From positions 1 to 55,533 of the forward strand of contig NZ_JAOTBD010000024.1 in the NCBI RefSeq assembly GCF_026162625.1: a stretch of DNA of 55,533 nt, given 5' to 3'. Under the pieces are notes generated by a model. That model made no database searches and was not told where the DNA came from. It saw nothing but the letters and a program-made list of their open reading frames with translations. Shown here piece after piece: positions 8,043 through 16,664 of the stretch (its first letter is position 1; each line of letters opens with the position of its first letter). Both the position numbers and the translations under genes were made by a program. The stretch is from Paracoccus beibuensis. GTDB taxonomy: Bacteria > Pseudomonadota > Alphaproteobacteria > Rhodobacterales > Rhodobacteraceae.

Positions 8043-8713
8043 CGCCGCCCCCGGCGCCAGTCGTCGAGCCGAGCGTAGATCGTGACCGCAATCCCCCCGA
8101 GAGCGACGGCGATGAACACCCAACGGAGCGTGTCGAGATACGGCACGAGCGGCAGGATGGCGGTCTGGGTCTCGGCCAGGACGCTCTGCGCCACCTCGAC
8201 CCCGGCCGCACCCAGCGTCGCCACTCCGGCCGCGCCTCCACCTTTCATGGTGCGGCTGTCAGCCAGCATCTCGCGCGCGGGCGGCGTCTCCGCTGCAAAT
8301 ACCGTCGCCCGGACCGGGAACCGCTCGCCCCACTGACGCGCGGGCCCGAGATCGACATGCATGAACCCCGAGCGCGGGTAGAAGCCGAAGCCGAGGAACC
8401 CGACCTCCCGCGCCGCCGCCTCGAAGGCCACGGGGTCGTGGTTCGCCATGGCGATGTCGAAGGCGGCGCCGTCGAGATGCTTCGACCGGGTGGCGCCGCC
8501 CACGGCGCGATTGTGCTCGGGGCTGCGATAGGCCGAGCGAACGATCAGCGGCTTGCCCAGCCGGTCGCGCAACGCCTGCAGCCTGTCGAGGGCGGGTTCG
8601 TTGACCAGCAGCTTGCCGGTGCCCCGGCAGGCGATCTCGGCGGGTGAGAAATTCGGCCAGCGCCAGGCATCCTCCGGCGCCTTGCGCCAATGGTCGTAGA
8701 ACGTCGTGTTCAT
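8039..8713 (-). CDS. Endolysin: M15-type peptidase with C-terminal membrane anchor
   Basis: The 224-residue protein has a Peptidase_M15_3-like zinc site: His79 and Asp86 in SKHLDGAAFDIA and His119 in FMHVDLG. It should cut peptide cross-links in murein at host lysis. A C-terminal hydrophobic helix (about 185-215) suggests membrane anchoring, perhaps a built-in holin-like or export function. The start at 8713 has a weak GAGG site; a longer frame upstream looks non-coding. It is followed by coupled spanin genes. Confidence 0.85.
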   Translation of the reverse strand: MNTTFYDHWRKAPEDAWRWPNFSPAEIACRGTGKLLVNEPALDRLQALRDRLGKPLIVRSAYRSPEHNRAVGGATRSKHLDGAAFDIAMANHDPVAFEAAAREVGFLGFGFYPRSGFMHVDLGPARQWGERFPVRATVFAAETPPAREMLADSRTMKGGGAAGVATLGAAGVEVAQSVLAETQTAILPLVPYLDTLRWVFIAVALGGIAVTIYARLDDWRRGRR

Positions 8714-8787
8714 GGGGATCCTCGGGAAACGAAAAAACTCGCCTCGAGGGCGGGTACGGTTGGGTCGATCGATGGGGTGGTGAGCGG

Positions 8788-9075
8788 CTACGGGCTGCCG
8801 CCGAAGATCTTCAGCTTGATTGCGATGCCGGCGAGCAGCGCCAGCATGACGCCGGTAGTGATCATGCGAACGGCGGTCTGCATCGCAGTCCGCCGCACCA
8901 GCCGGATGCAATCCACCAGGGATCGCAGGTCGCGGATGTCGAGCGCGGCCTCGTCGCCGTCGAGCCCGACATCGGCCAGCGCACGCTTTGCGCCTTCCTC
9001 GGCCGCCCGCGTCAGGATCGCCTCGAACTCGGCGTCGGGCATGCGCACGAAGCCCTCGGATCGGGGTGGTGTCAT
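8788..9075 (-). CDS. DUF6127-like small membrane protein (holin candidate)
   Basis: This 95-residue protein has a charged N-terminal helix (FEAILTRAAEEGAKRALADVG) and one C-terminal membrane segment (TTGVMLALLAGIAIKLKIF). It resembles the DUF6127 proteins found next to lysis genes in Rhodobacteraceae prophages. Position directly before the endolysin and single-helix topology make it a candidate holin or pinholin, but that role is inference. Confidence 0.65.
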   Translation of the reverse strand: MTPPRSEGFVRMPDAEFEAILTRAAEEGAKRALADVGLDGDEAALDIRDLRSLVDCIRLVRRTAMQTAVRMITTGVMLALLAGIAIKLKIFGGSP

Positions 9076-9093
9076 TGGATCCTCCTTCGCCGC

Positions 9094-10170
9094 TCAGCCG
9101 ACCTTGCAGCCCCAGAAGGACGTGTGATCAGCGGCGAAGTAGCCATCCGCGACCCGGAAATACCCCTGGAGCTCGACGGTATCGCCTGCCGTCAGCGGCA
9201 CCATGGTCTGAAGCCAGATCGCGGTGGCGAGCGAGACGTGGGTGGCAGAGATTTCGCCGAGGGAGCCGCGGATTTCCGTCGTGCCGTTCAGGACCAGCCG
9301 CCCCCGCATGCGCGCGGTGGTGCTGGCGTTGACCTTGTACATGAGCGTCGCGCCGAAGAGATAGGTGCCGTCCACGGGCGCCACAAAGTGGTTGTTCGCA
9401 GCGTCGAAGGCCCCCTGGTCGTTGTAGTCGGTGTTGTTGAGGCCGATCTTCGTCCAGGTTCCGACGCCGACATAGTTGTCGTAGTTGGTGTACGCCTTGA
9501 ACCGCGGGAGCCAGGGCTGGTCGACGATGCCGGTGGCGTTGTCGACGCTCAGCCCGTCGAAGAAGGTGCTGCCGTCGGCGGAGACTGCGAGGCGGAAGCG
9601 GTCGGAGCCGAAGAGCCCGACCAGCGCCTTGGTCACGAATCCGGTCTGCAGCGTGAGCCCGAGATCGTCGCCCGCGGCCTCCTTGTTCATGGTGTAGAAA
9701 AGATCGCCCGTCCCGCCCTCGACCACCGTTTTCGCCGTCCAGAGCGCGGCGTTCAGCTTGGCCGAGAACGGATTGGCGGCGTCGGCGGTGGTGCCGACGC
9801 CCAAGAGTGCCATGTTCTGCAGTGCGTCCGGGGTGGTCCCAATCCAGCCCGCGCCATCGTAGACCAGCAGCTGGCCCTCATCCTCGACCCATGCCCGCCA
9901 GCCAGTCCGGGGTGGCAGGCGCAGCCATGCGCCATCGGTCCAGAGCGCGACGTTCAGGTCCCAGCCCGCCCAGTCGCCCGTCGCGCCCGAGGCGACCATG
10001 TAGCGGTCGCCGTCGGAAGGAGAACCGGGCGGCGCTGTCAGATCGCGGTCGAGCACGGAGAGTTGCACGAGCCCGTCGAGCAGCCGGAGCGCCTCGTTGT
10101 GGGTGACATGCTTCTGGGCCTGCGCCGCCAGGATGTAGGGCAGCAGGAGATGGGTCGTGGCATCGGACAT
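9094..10170 (-). CDS. DUF2793 tail fibre protein with C1q-like tip
   Basis: The 358-residue protein begins with a DUF2793 domain (about 1-150, with LPYILAAQAQKHVTHNEAL and repeated W/G-rich carbohydrate-binding-like units). It ends in a jelly-roll domain resembling C1q/TNF (about 225-358, with FVAPVDGTYLFGATLMYKV). Such trimeric tips usually bind the host surface. The start at 10170 has a GGAG site; upstream in-frame sequence is not protein-like. It lies just downstream of the baseplate megatron, as expected for a host-recognition protein. Confidence 0.8.
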   Translation of the reverse strand: MSDATTHLLLPYILAAQAQKHVTHNEALRLLDGLVQLSVLDRDLTAPPGSPSDGDRYMVASGATGDWAGWDLNVALWTDGAWLRLPPRTGWRAWVEDEGQLLVYDGAGWIGTTPDALQNMALLGVGTTADAANPFSAKLNAALWTAKTVVEGGTGDLFYTMNKEAAGDDLGLTLQTGFVTKALVGLFGSDRFRLAVSADGSTFFDGLSVDNATGIVDQPWLPRFKAYTNYDNYVGVGTWTKIGLNNTDYNDQGAFDAANNHFVAPVDGTYLFGATLMYKVNASTTARMRGRLVLNGTTEIRGSLGEISATHVSLATAIWLQTMVPLTAGDTVELQGYFRVADGYFAADHTSFWGCKVG

Positions 10171-10244
10171 GGACGGTCTCCAGAACGAAGAAGGCCGCCT
10201 GCATGGCAGGCGGCGAACAGTGGCGCAGCGGTGGTGCTGACGAG

Positions 10245-10625
10245 CTACCCGCGCTCGGGCGTCTTCCCCGGAATCGCGGACAGAACTGGGTCGGGTTTCG
10301 CCGCGTCCCACTTCGCGGTCATCGCGGCCCAGCGATCAATTTCGGCACGGAAGGCCGGGTCATCGATCCGCAGATGGAAGGTGTAGAGCCGATCGACAAT
10401 CTCGCGCATGAGCGCGCGCATCTCGTCGTCATCGATCCGAGAGACCTCGGACCAGGGAATGCGGTTGCCTTCTGCATCTTGGACGATGACGTCGCTGCCG
10501 TCACCGGTGCGCGAGATGGGCGTCCGGCCCGCATGCAGGGCCTCCAACTGCGTGTTGCGCACGCAGGCCACGGCCATCACTCTGGCAAGCTGGGCTGCTA
10601 TACGGTCTTCGTCTTCAGGGCGCAT
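10245..10625 (-). CDS. Conserved phage protein between megatron and fibre, unknown
   Basis: This 126-residue soluble protein contains the segment VRNTQLEALHAGRTP and an acidic helix RIDDDEMRALMREIVDRLY. I recall similar proteins in the same position of Rhodobacteraceae siphophages but know no function. The position between the TIM-barrel baseplate protein and the fibre gene suggests a fibre chaperone or assembly factor; this is a guess. Confidence 0.6.
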   Translation of the reverse strand: MRPEDEDRIAAQLARVMAVACVRNTQLEALHAGRTPISRTGDGSDVIVQDAEGNRIPWSEVSRIDDDEMRALMREIVDRLYTFHLRIDDPAFRAEIDRWAAMTAKWDAAKPDPVLSAIPGKTPERG

Positions 10626-10677
10626 GACCCAAGCTTACGCCGCAGGATGCGTGCTCTTCCAGATCTCATTGCGTGCC

Positions 10678-13600
10678 TCAAAAGGTCAGCGTGACGGTCT
10701 TGGGCGCGCCCCGCCCGACGAGGGCGGAGAGCTGGTAGATGCGTATGTCGAGCGTGTCGCCGGGGCCGAGCGGCGCGCCCCAGTCGGCGGTCTGCTGGGC
10801 GGCGGTGTAGATCGCGCTGGTGGTGGTCGTGCTCAGCACCCGCTTCACGGCAGCGCCGTCGAGGAGCTCGACCTCGTAGACTTCCAGCTCCTCGGCCAGC
10901 GGCACCTCCAGCCCGCCCCAGCTATCGGCCGCGAGCGCGCGGGACCGGCGCGTCCAGCGGATGGTCAGATCGCCGGGACCGCGTGGCGTGCGCCACGGCT
11001 GCTCGACATGGACGACGGAGAACGGCCGCAGCCCCACGCCCACCGGCGTGAAGGCCTGCGCCACATAGGTCTCGTCGCTGACCGGGCGGCTCGCCGGGCC
11101 GATGCGCCAGTTCCACGGGATGCCGAGATCGGCCTCGGCGATCGGCAGTGACGCGAGCGCGGTGTCCAGAACCACTATCCGCACGCCTGCGGGCGCCGGA
11201 TTGCCCACTGCGCCTTCGGTCCCACGTTGGCCGCGGAGGAGACGGGTCAGGCGATAGCGGCCGGGGGCGATCAGTTCCGCCGCGCCTGCCTGCACGATCT
11301 CCCAGAGACCGGGCGCGCTCTCGATGGCCAGCGCATTGGCACCGCCAAAGAGGGTCAGGTCGGTGACGCTTTCCAGCGTGCCCGCCAGCAGATCGACCAC
11401 CAGCGCATTGCCGAGGTCGAAGCGGGATGTGGGCCCGGCGTAGAGGTCCGAGACCAGCGTCCCGATCCGGGCGCGGCTGCCGAACGTGGTCAGCAACTCG
11501 AATCCATCCGTCGAAGGACTGCGGAACACCGCCATCTCGCCGGGCCAGGGAACCGCGTGCGCGGCGACCAGCGGCCGATGCGCGGGCTGGTCCTCGATCA
11601 GCTGCGGCAGGTCCATCAGCACCGCATCCGGCGCGCCGAACACCACGGCCCGCGTCAGCGACGCCGCGCGGGGATCGCCGGGCGGCAGGTCGTAGGTGGC
11701 CCGGTCCTGGCGGGCCGCCTCGATGCCGCGCGCCTCGGCGTCGGCGATGGAGACGAGCCGCAGATCGATCAGCCGCCCGTCATGCGCGAGGCGGATCGCG
11801 TCAGCCGGGTCCAGCGCCAGCCGCGAGGGCGGCAATCGGAACGCCGCCGTCTCGCGCCCCACCCACGCCTCCATCAATGTGCGGCGGCAGCGGCGCTCGG
11901 CCTCCTCGGGCGGCACCGCCATCGGGAAGGACTCCGAGGCGATGCGCGTCGTGTCCACGGTGATGCGCCGCGCCTCGACGAGGGCCGCGTCGTAGTCCTC
12001 GTCGGCGCGGGCGATCTGCCACTTGAGCGCCTGCGGCAGTTCCGTCTCCTGGCCGCGCGTCAGTTCCAACACGTCGCCTTCGGGGGCCGCCACCAGATCG
12101 TCGGGCTCCAGGGTGGCGACGGAGGCCCGGCCGCGCATGATGAAGCGGATCACGCCCTCGGTCTCGACGGCATCGAAGCCGAAGTGGCGCGACAGCGTGG
12201 TGATCGAGACCCGAGGGCTTTCCAGCGCGCCGATGGCATAGCCCTCGACCGCGCCCCAGAGGCCGGTGACGTCGATGCGATCCTCGGGCAGACCGGCGCG
12301 CAGGCAGAGGTGCCGCACGAGGGCCGCCAGCGACACCGACCCGAGGCGCCCAGTCAGCCAATGGCCCAGACGCCAGTTGGGGCCATCGGTCCAGACGTCG
12401 GTCAGTTCGGGAAAGAACGGGTACGGCCGCGCGTCCCAGGTCCAAGCCGCGCATTCCGGCACGTCGACCATCCGGTCGCCGTAGACCGAGGACAGCGGGT
12501 TGTTCGCGGCCTCACCCCAGAAGAGCCAGGTCGCCTCGAGATAGGCGCGCTGGATGGCGTCGTCGCGCCAGGCCCGCGAGAAATGCGGCGTGAAGCTCTC
12601 GGACGATTTCGGGTCGAAGAAGACGTTCGGCTGGTTCGTGCCCCGGTCGATGGCCGGACAGCCGAGCTCGGTGAACCAGATCGGCTTGGACTCGGGCGTC
12701 CATGCCGTCGGCGTCCCGGCCTCCACCCCGCTCGGGCGGTCGTAGTGCGGGTTCGCCCACCAGGCCCGCAGATCCTTGTAGCGGAACACCCATGCCTTGC
12801 CTGCGGCGCCATCCGTGATCGGGGTGCGGGCTTGCCCGCTTCGGTCGGCCGCGCTGGCATAGAACCAGTCGAAGCCTTCGCCGCCCGCGATGTTCCCCTG
12901 CAGGTAGGCGCGGTCGTGGATCGCGGGCCAGCCCTCGGCCGCGTCCGCATGCTCGAACCCATCGCGCCAGTCCGACAGCGGCATGTAATTGTCGATGCCG
13001 ACAAAATCGATCTCGGGATCGGCCCAGAGCGGGTCGAGATGGAAGAACACGTCGCCCGAGCCGTCGCCGGGCTGGTGCCCGAAATACTCCGACCAGTCGG
13101 CGGCATAGCCGATCTTCGTGCTTGCACCGAGGATCGAGCGGGCATCCGCGAGCAGATCCCGATAGGCCTGCACGGCCGGATAAGTGGATGTACCCGAGCG
13201 GATGGTTGTCAGCCCCGGCATCTCGGTCCCGATCAGGAAGGCGTCGACCCCGCCCGCCGCGGCACAGAGATGGGCATAGTGCAGAACCATGCGGCGCAGA
13301 CCCCAGTCGCCAGATGGCCCGGTCCAAGAAACCGTCTGACCCGAGACGCTGAAGCTCGCGGGCGTGGCCGCGCCGAACAGCGCCGCGACCTGGCTTGCGG
13401 CCGCGGCGGTCTTGTCCACGGTCCCGGCGAACCCCGCGGCAGGCGAGCAGGTGATCCGGCCTCGCCAGGGGAACGCAGGTTGGCCCGTCTCGGCGGCGTT
13501 GTCGGAATACGGGTTCGGCAGCGTGTTGCCGGGCGGCACGTCCATCAGGATGAACGGATAGAAGGTGACCCGCAGCCCGCGGGCCTTCATCTCCTGGATC

Positions 13601-14643
13601 GCCTGCACCACCGCGAAGTCGGACGGCGTGCCGCCATAGACAGGGCGATCCTGATCGTCCCGGCTGACCAGGAAGGCATTGGCGCGGCTCACGCCGTTCA
13701 CCGACCAAGTGGCCGGCGTCGTCGACTTGGCCGAGACCTCGACACCGGGCCGCACCTTGCAGGAGCCCGCCCGCAGATCGTCCCCGAACCACGCCACGAC
13801 CAGGCTGACGCTCTCGACCGCGGGCGCCATCGCCTGCAGCCGGTCGAGCGCCTCCACCATGTCGGTGGAGTCGGCGAGCGCGTTCAGGTTCTCGGGCACC
13901 GTCGCGCCGCCATCGGTCTTGCGGATCGCCTGCGTCGCATAAGTGAACTCGCCCGAGGCGGGGATCATGGTGACCGCGCGGGTGAGCCCCTCGGCGGTGT
14001 CGGGGTCGGCGAGCGGGCGGAACACCTCGAAGGAGAGCTGCGGCAGGCGGTTGCCATAGCTGGAGAGCGGCAGCTCCTCGAAGACGACATAGGCCGTGCC
14101 GCGATAGGCGGGCGTGTTGGCGGAGCCCATCTTCGCCGCGATGAACGGATCGGCCGTCTGCGCCTCGTCGCCCGGATACCAGCGCCAGGCGACCCCGGAG
14201 AGGTCCATCGGCTTGCCGTCGGCCCAGATGCGGCCGATGCCGGTGATCGGGCCTTCGCACAAGGCGACCGCGAAGCTCGCGTAGTACAGATACTCGGTGG
14301 TCTTGACCTTGCCGCCCCCGCCACCCTTGCCGCCACCCTGCGTGGTGGTCTTGGTCTCCTCGCGGAAATCGGTCGCCCAGATGATGTTGCCGCCCATGCG
14401 CATGCGCCCGTAGAGCCGCGGGATCACCGCGCCCTCGGTGGCCGAGGTGATGCGCAGAGTGTCGAGCCGCGCGCCCTCGATGCGCTGCGTCGGCGCCAGC
14501 GACGAGATGATCCAGCTGTCGACGACCGAGCCGATGGTGGAGCCGATGAAGCCGCCGATGGTCGCGGCGCTCACGCCGAGGATCGCGCCGCCGATCGAAC
14601 CGCCAATGGCGGCGCCTGCGGCACCGAGGACAAGCGTTGCCAT
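10678..14643 (-). CDS. GTA-like baseplate megatron / host-specificity protein (TIM-barrel)
   Basis: At 1321 residues this is the longest protein in the window and matches the size and position of the GTA Orf15 'host specificity' protein. It has a glycine-rich hydrophobic N-terminus (1-45), a glycoside-hydrolase-like TIM-barrel region (about 330-620, with GYAADWSEYFGHQPGDGSGD and WFTELGCPA), a phage-tail_3-like central region (about 770-950) and a C-terminal beta-rich part (1050-1321). It forms the central baseplate component; whether the barrel cuts glycans is unknown. The NlpC/P60 gene ends ten bases upstream. Confidence 0.88.
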   Translation of the reverse strand: MATLVLGAAGAAIGGSIGGAILGVSAATIGGFIGSTIGSVVDSWIISSLAPTQRIEGARLDTLRITSATEGAVIPRLYGRMRMGGNIIWATDFREETKTTTQGGGKGGGGGKVKTTEYLYYASFAVALCEGPITGIGRIWADGKPMDLSGVAWRWYPGDEAQTADPFIAAKMGSANTPAYRGTAYVVFEELPLSSYGNRLPQLSFEVFRPLADPDTAEGLTRAVTMIPASGEFTYATQAIRKTDGGATVPENLNALADSTDMVEALDRLQAMAPAVESVSLVVAWFGDDLRAGSCKVRPGVEVSAKSTTPATWSVNGVSRANAFLVSRDDQDRPVYGGTPSDFAVVQAIQEMKARGLRVTFYPFILMDVPPGNTLPNPYSDNAAETGQPAFPWRGRITCSPAAGFAGTVDKTAAAASQVAALFGAATPASFSVSGQTVSWTGPSGDWGLRRMVLHYAHLCAAAGGVDAFLIGTEMPGLTTIRSGTSTYPAVQAYRDLLADARSILGASTKIGYAADWSEYFGHQPGDGSGDVFFHLDPLWADPEIDFVGIDNYMPLSDWRDGFEHADAAEGWPAIHDRAYLQGNIAGGEGFDWFYASAADRSGQARTPITDGAAGKAWVFRYKDLRAWWANPHYDRPSGVEAGTPTAWTPESKPIWFTELGCPAIDRGTNQPNVFFDPKSSESFTPHFSRAWRDDAIQRAYLEATWLFWGEAANNPLSSVYGDRMVDVPECAAWTWDARPYPFFPELTDVWTDGPNWRLGHWLTGRLGSVSLAALVRHLCLRAGLPEDRIDVTGLWGAVEGYAIGALESPRVSITTLSRHFGFDAVETEGVIRFIMRGRASVATLEPDDLVAAPEGDVLELTRGQETELPQALKWQIARADEDYDAALVEARRITVDTTRIASESFPMAVPPEEAERRCRRTLMEAWVGRETAAFRLPPSRLALDPADAIRLAHDGRLIDLRLVSIADAEARGIEAARQDRATYDLPPGDPRAASLTRAVVFGAPDAVLMDLPQLIEDQPAHRPLVAAHAVPWPGEMAVFRSPSTDGFELLTTFGSRARIGTLVSDLYAGPTSRFDLGNALVVDLLAGTLESVTDLTLFGGANALAIESAPGLWEIVQAGAAELIAPGRYRLTRLLRGQRGTEGAVGNPAPAGVRIVVLDTALASLPIAEADLGIPWNWRIGPASRPVSDETYVAQAFTPVGVGLRPFSVVHVEQPWRTPRGPGDLTIRWTRRSRALAADSWGGLEVPLAEELEVYEVELLDGAAVKRVLSTTTTSAIYTAAQQTADWGAPLGPGDTLDIRIYQLSALVGRGAPKTVTLTF

Positions 14644-14652
14644 GTCGGGGTC

Positions 14653-15099
14653 TCAGCGTTGCGGGAACAGGAAGGCGAAGGCGATGCGCCGCCGCCAGGA
14701 TGGGCTGAGCGGTTCCTCGATGACGCCGAGCCGCTCGTAGGCATGGAGAAAGGTGTCGGGTGCGGTGAGGATCCCGACATGCTTGGCGATGGCGCGGGGC
14801 TTCATGCGGAAGAGGACCAGCGCGCCGGGACCTGCCTCGGCGGGCGACACCTCGATCATCATGCGCCGCGCGCCGTCGGCCAGAACCTCGCGCGGGCCGA
14901 TCTCGCCCCAGTCGCGGCTGTAGGCCGGGATCGGGAACGGTTCGGGCCCGACGACCTCGCGCCAGATCCCGCGCGCCAGTCCGAGGCAGTCGCAACCGAC
15001 GCCCCGAAGGCTAGCCTGGTCGTGGTACGGCGTGCCGCGCCAGGAGCGCGCCGTCGCGACGACGCGCGCGGGGTCGGCCAATGCGAGGGGTTGCGTCAC
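14653..15099 (-). CDS. NlpC/P60 family tail peptidase (GTA Orf14-like)
   Basis: The 148-residue protein has the NlpC/P60 catalytic Cys38 in GVGCDCLGL and a His in AKHVGILTAPDTFLH. It would cut host peptidoglycan during DNA entry and sits at the tail tip. The GTG start (15099) overlaps the stop of the DUF2163 gene as GTGA. Gene order DUF2460-DUF2163-NlpC-megatron is the same as in the GTA of Rhodobacter capsulatus. Confidence 0.88.
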   Translation of the reverse strand: MTQPLALADPARVVATARSWRGTPYHDQASLRGVGCDCLGLARGIWREVVGPEPFPIPAYSRDWGEIGPREVLADGARRMMIEVSPAEAGPGALVLFRMKPRAIAKHVGILTAPDTFLHAYERLGVIEEPLSPSWRRRIAFAFLFPQR

Positions 15100-15980
15100 A
15101 GCACGCCTCCCTCGTGCCCGCCATCCTTGGTGGCGTAGCGCAGCACGGCATCCTGGCCGGGGATGTGTGGGAAGCCGCGGAAGTTGACGGTGTTGGCGAA
15201 CTTCGCCACGCAGGTCTCCATGCGCTTGTCGCAGCCCGCGCGGATGGCGAAAGCGTCACCCTCGGCGATCGCGCGCACCGGCGCCTCGAGCAGGGTCAGG
15301 ATCGCGATGCCGTCGGTCACATCATGGCCCAGCACCTCGGCACGCCGGCCTGCGTTCGCGCCGCTCGTCCAGTCCAGCGTACCGAAGGTGAACCAGCCGG
15401 AGGCGAAACCGCCAAGGCCTGAGGCAGTGAAGGCCCGGTCGCGCAAGAGATCGATGACGGCGCCCGTGCCCTTGTAGGCCGGATCCTCGAGATCGACGCC
15501 ACAGCGCGCGTCGCCGAGCGCGGCGTCGCAGGTCGCCTGGAAGGTCCGCCCGACCGTCTGGCCGAGCACATGGGCGAGCGAGCGCACCTCGGCGACGAAA
15601 GCGAGCCGCCCACGCCGGATCTGGCCGATGGCCCCGCGGCGCATCAGCACGCGCTGACTGGCATCCGTCCAATTCACCCGCCAGACCTCGACCTCGGCGT
15701 TGTCCCAGCGGCCGTCGAGGATGTCGGTCTCGGTGATCCGATCCGAGGTCAGCACGCCTTCCGCGTCTTGTGCATCCACCGACAGGTCCGATCTCGAGCG
15801 GACCTCGGAGGCTGTCAGCCCGCTCTCCGGCTCGAAGTCCGTCCCGTCGAAGCTGAGCGTCCGGTCGTGGTCGGTGAAGCCGAAACTCGCGCCATCGGCG
15901 CGGGCGATCCGCCAGCACCAGGCGAGCGTGGTCGTGCCCTCGTCGAGATGGGCCTGCAGGGCGGGGTCGAGGGTCTTCAT
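15096..15980 (-). CDS. DUF2163 baseplate hub protein (GTA Orf13-like)
   Basis: This 294-residue protein shows the DUF2163/phage_BR0599 pattern: an early HLDEGTTTLAWCWRI segment, TDHDRTLSFDG, and a C-terminal Cys-containing domain with AGCDKRMETCVAKFAN and FRGFPHIPGQDAV. The four C-terminal cysteines may bind metal, as in the GTA hub protein, which carries an iron-sulfur site. It overlaps the DUF2460 gene's stop by ATGA and the NlpC start by GTGA, so the three are translationally coupled. Confidence 0.88.
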   Translation of the reverse strand: MKTLDPALQAHLDEGTTTLAWCWRIARADGASFGFTDHDRTLSFDGTDFEPESGLTASEVRSRSDLSVDAQDAEGVLTSDRITETDILDGRWDNAEVEVWRVNWTDASQRVLMRRGAIGQIRRGRLAFVAEVRSLAHVLGQTVGRTFQATCDAALGDARCGVDLEDPAYKGTGAVIDLLRDRAFTASGLGGFASGWFTFGTLDWTSGANAGRRAEVLGHDVTDGIAILTLLEAPVRAIAEGDAFAIRAGCDKRMETCVAKFANTVNFRGFPHIPGQDAVLRYATKDGGHEGGVL

Positions 15981-16603
15981 CGGCGCAGTTCCAGCAGCGG
16001 AATGGAGGTGATCGAGCCGAGCCGCTCGAGGTCGAGCGTGACGTCGAGCACATCAGTGTCGAAGCGGACCGGCACGTCGAATTCGAAGCCCGCGGTGATG
16101 GCAACGCCAGCGCCCGGCGCCGTGATGAAGGTGACGACGCCGGTCGTGGTGTCGACCGACCAGCCGGAGGGCTGCTCGACGCCCGACAGCGCGATGCGCT
16201 CGCTGCCCGCCACCGGCTTGGCAATGGCGCGCGTCCAGGATTGCGCGCCCGAGGCGTAGCGCTTGACCAGTTGAAAGCCGGTCGTCGTGCCGTCGCCGGT
16301 GCCGATCGGCTGATCGGTCGGCAATGGCGTGCCCGAAGGCAGGCAGGACTTGTGGTCGCCCCAGTCCTTGAACCGGAAGCCGTGGAGGCGCCCGTTCCGC
16401 GCCTCGAAGAAGGCGACCACCGCCGCCAGGTCGTCGGCGCGGCGGATGCCGTAGGCGACGTCATAGCGGCGGCGCGAGTTGGCCCAGCTGGCGTTCCTCT
16501 CCTCGTCTCCCGAGGCGAGCTCGACGATCTGCGTGCGCCGCTCGGGCCCGCCGCGTGCGCCGCGGCTGATGTTGTCTGGGAACCGGACCTCGTGAAACGC
16601 CAT
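15977..16603 (-). CDS. DUF2460 distal tail protein (GTA Orf12-like)
   Basis: The 208-residue protein starts MAFHEVRFPDNISRGARGGP, the usual opening of DUF2460 distal tail proteins, and contains FRFKDWGDHKS. It forms the ring joining tail tube and baseplate. ATG 16603 is chosen because AAGGAG is located eight bases upstream and the family homology begins there. Upstream frame-open sequence belongs to the end of the tape measure region in another frame. Confidence 0.88.
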   Translation of the reverse strand: MAFHEVRFPDNISRGARGGPERRTQIVELASGDEERNASWANSRRRYDVAYGIRRADDLAAVVAFFEARNGRLHGFRFKDWGDHKSCLPSGTPLPTDQPIGTGDGTTTGFQLVKRYASGAQSWTRAIAKPVAGSERIALSGVEQPSGWSVDTTTGVVTFITAPGAGVAITAGFEFDVPVRFDTDVLDVTLDLERLGSITSIPLLELRR

Positions 16604-16664
16604 CAAGTCTCTCCTTGGTTCGTGCTCTGGCCCCCGCAACCGGTTCCCACTTGCGGGGTCGCAC

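Noticed and set aside
11227..15138. Rightward open frame of 1303 codons opposite the megatron and NlpC genes
   Set aside because: Antisense shadow of GTA-like genes with clear family motifs; its translation is a low-complexity Arg/Gly/Asp mix with no start signal.
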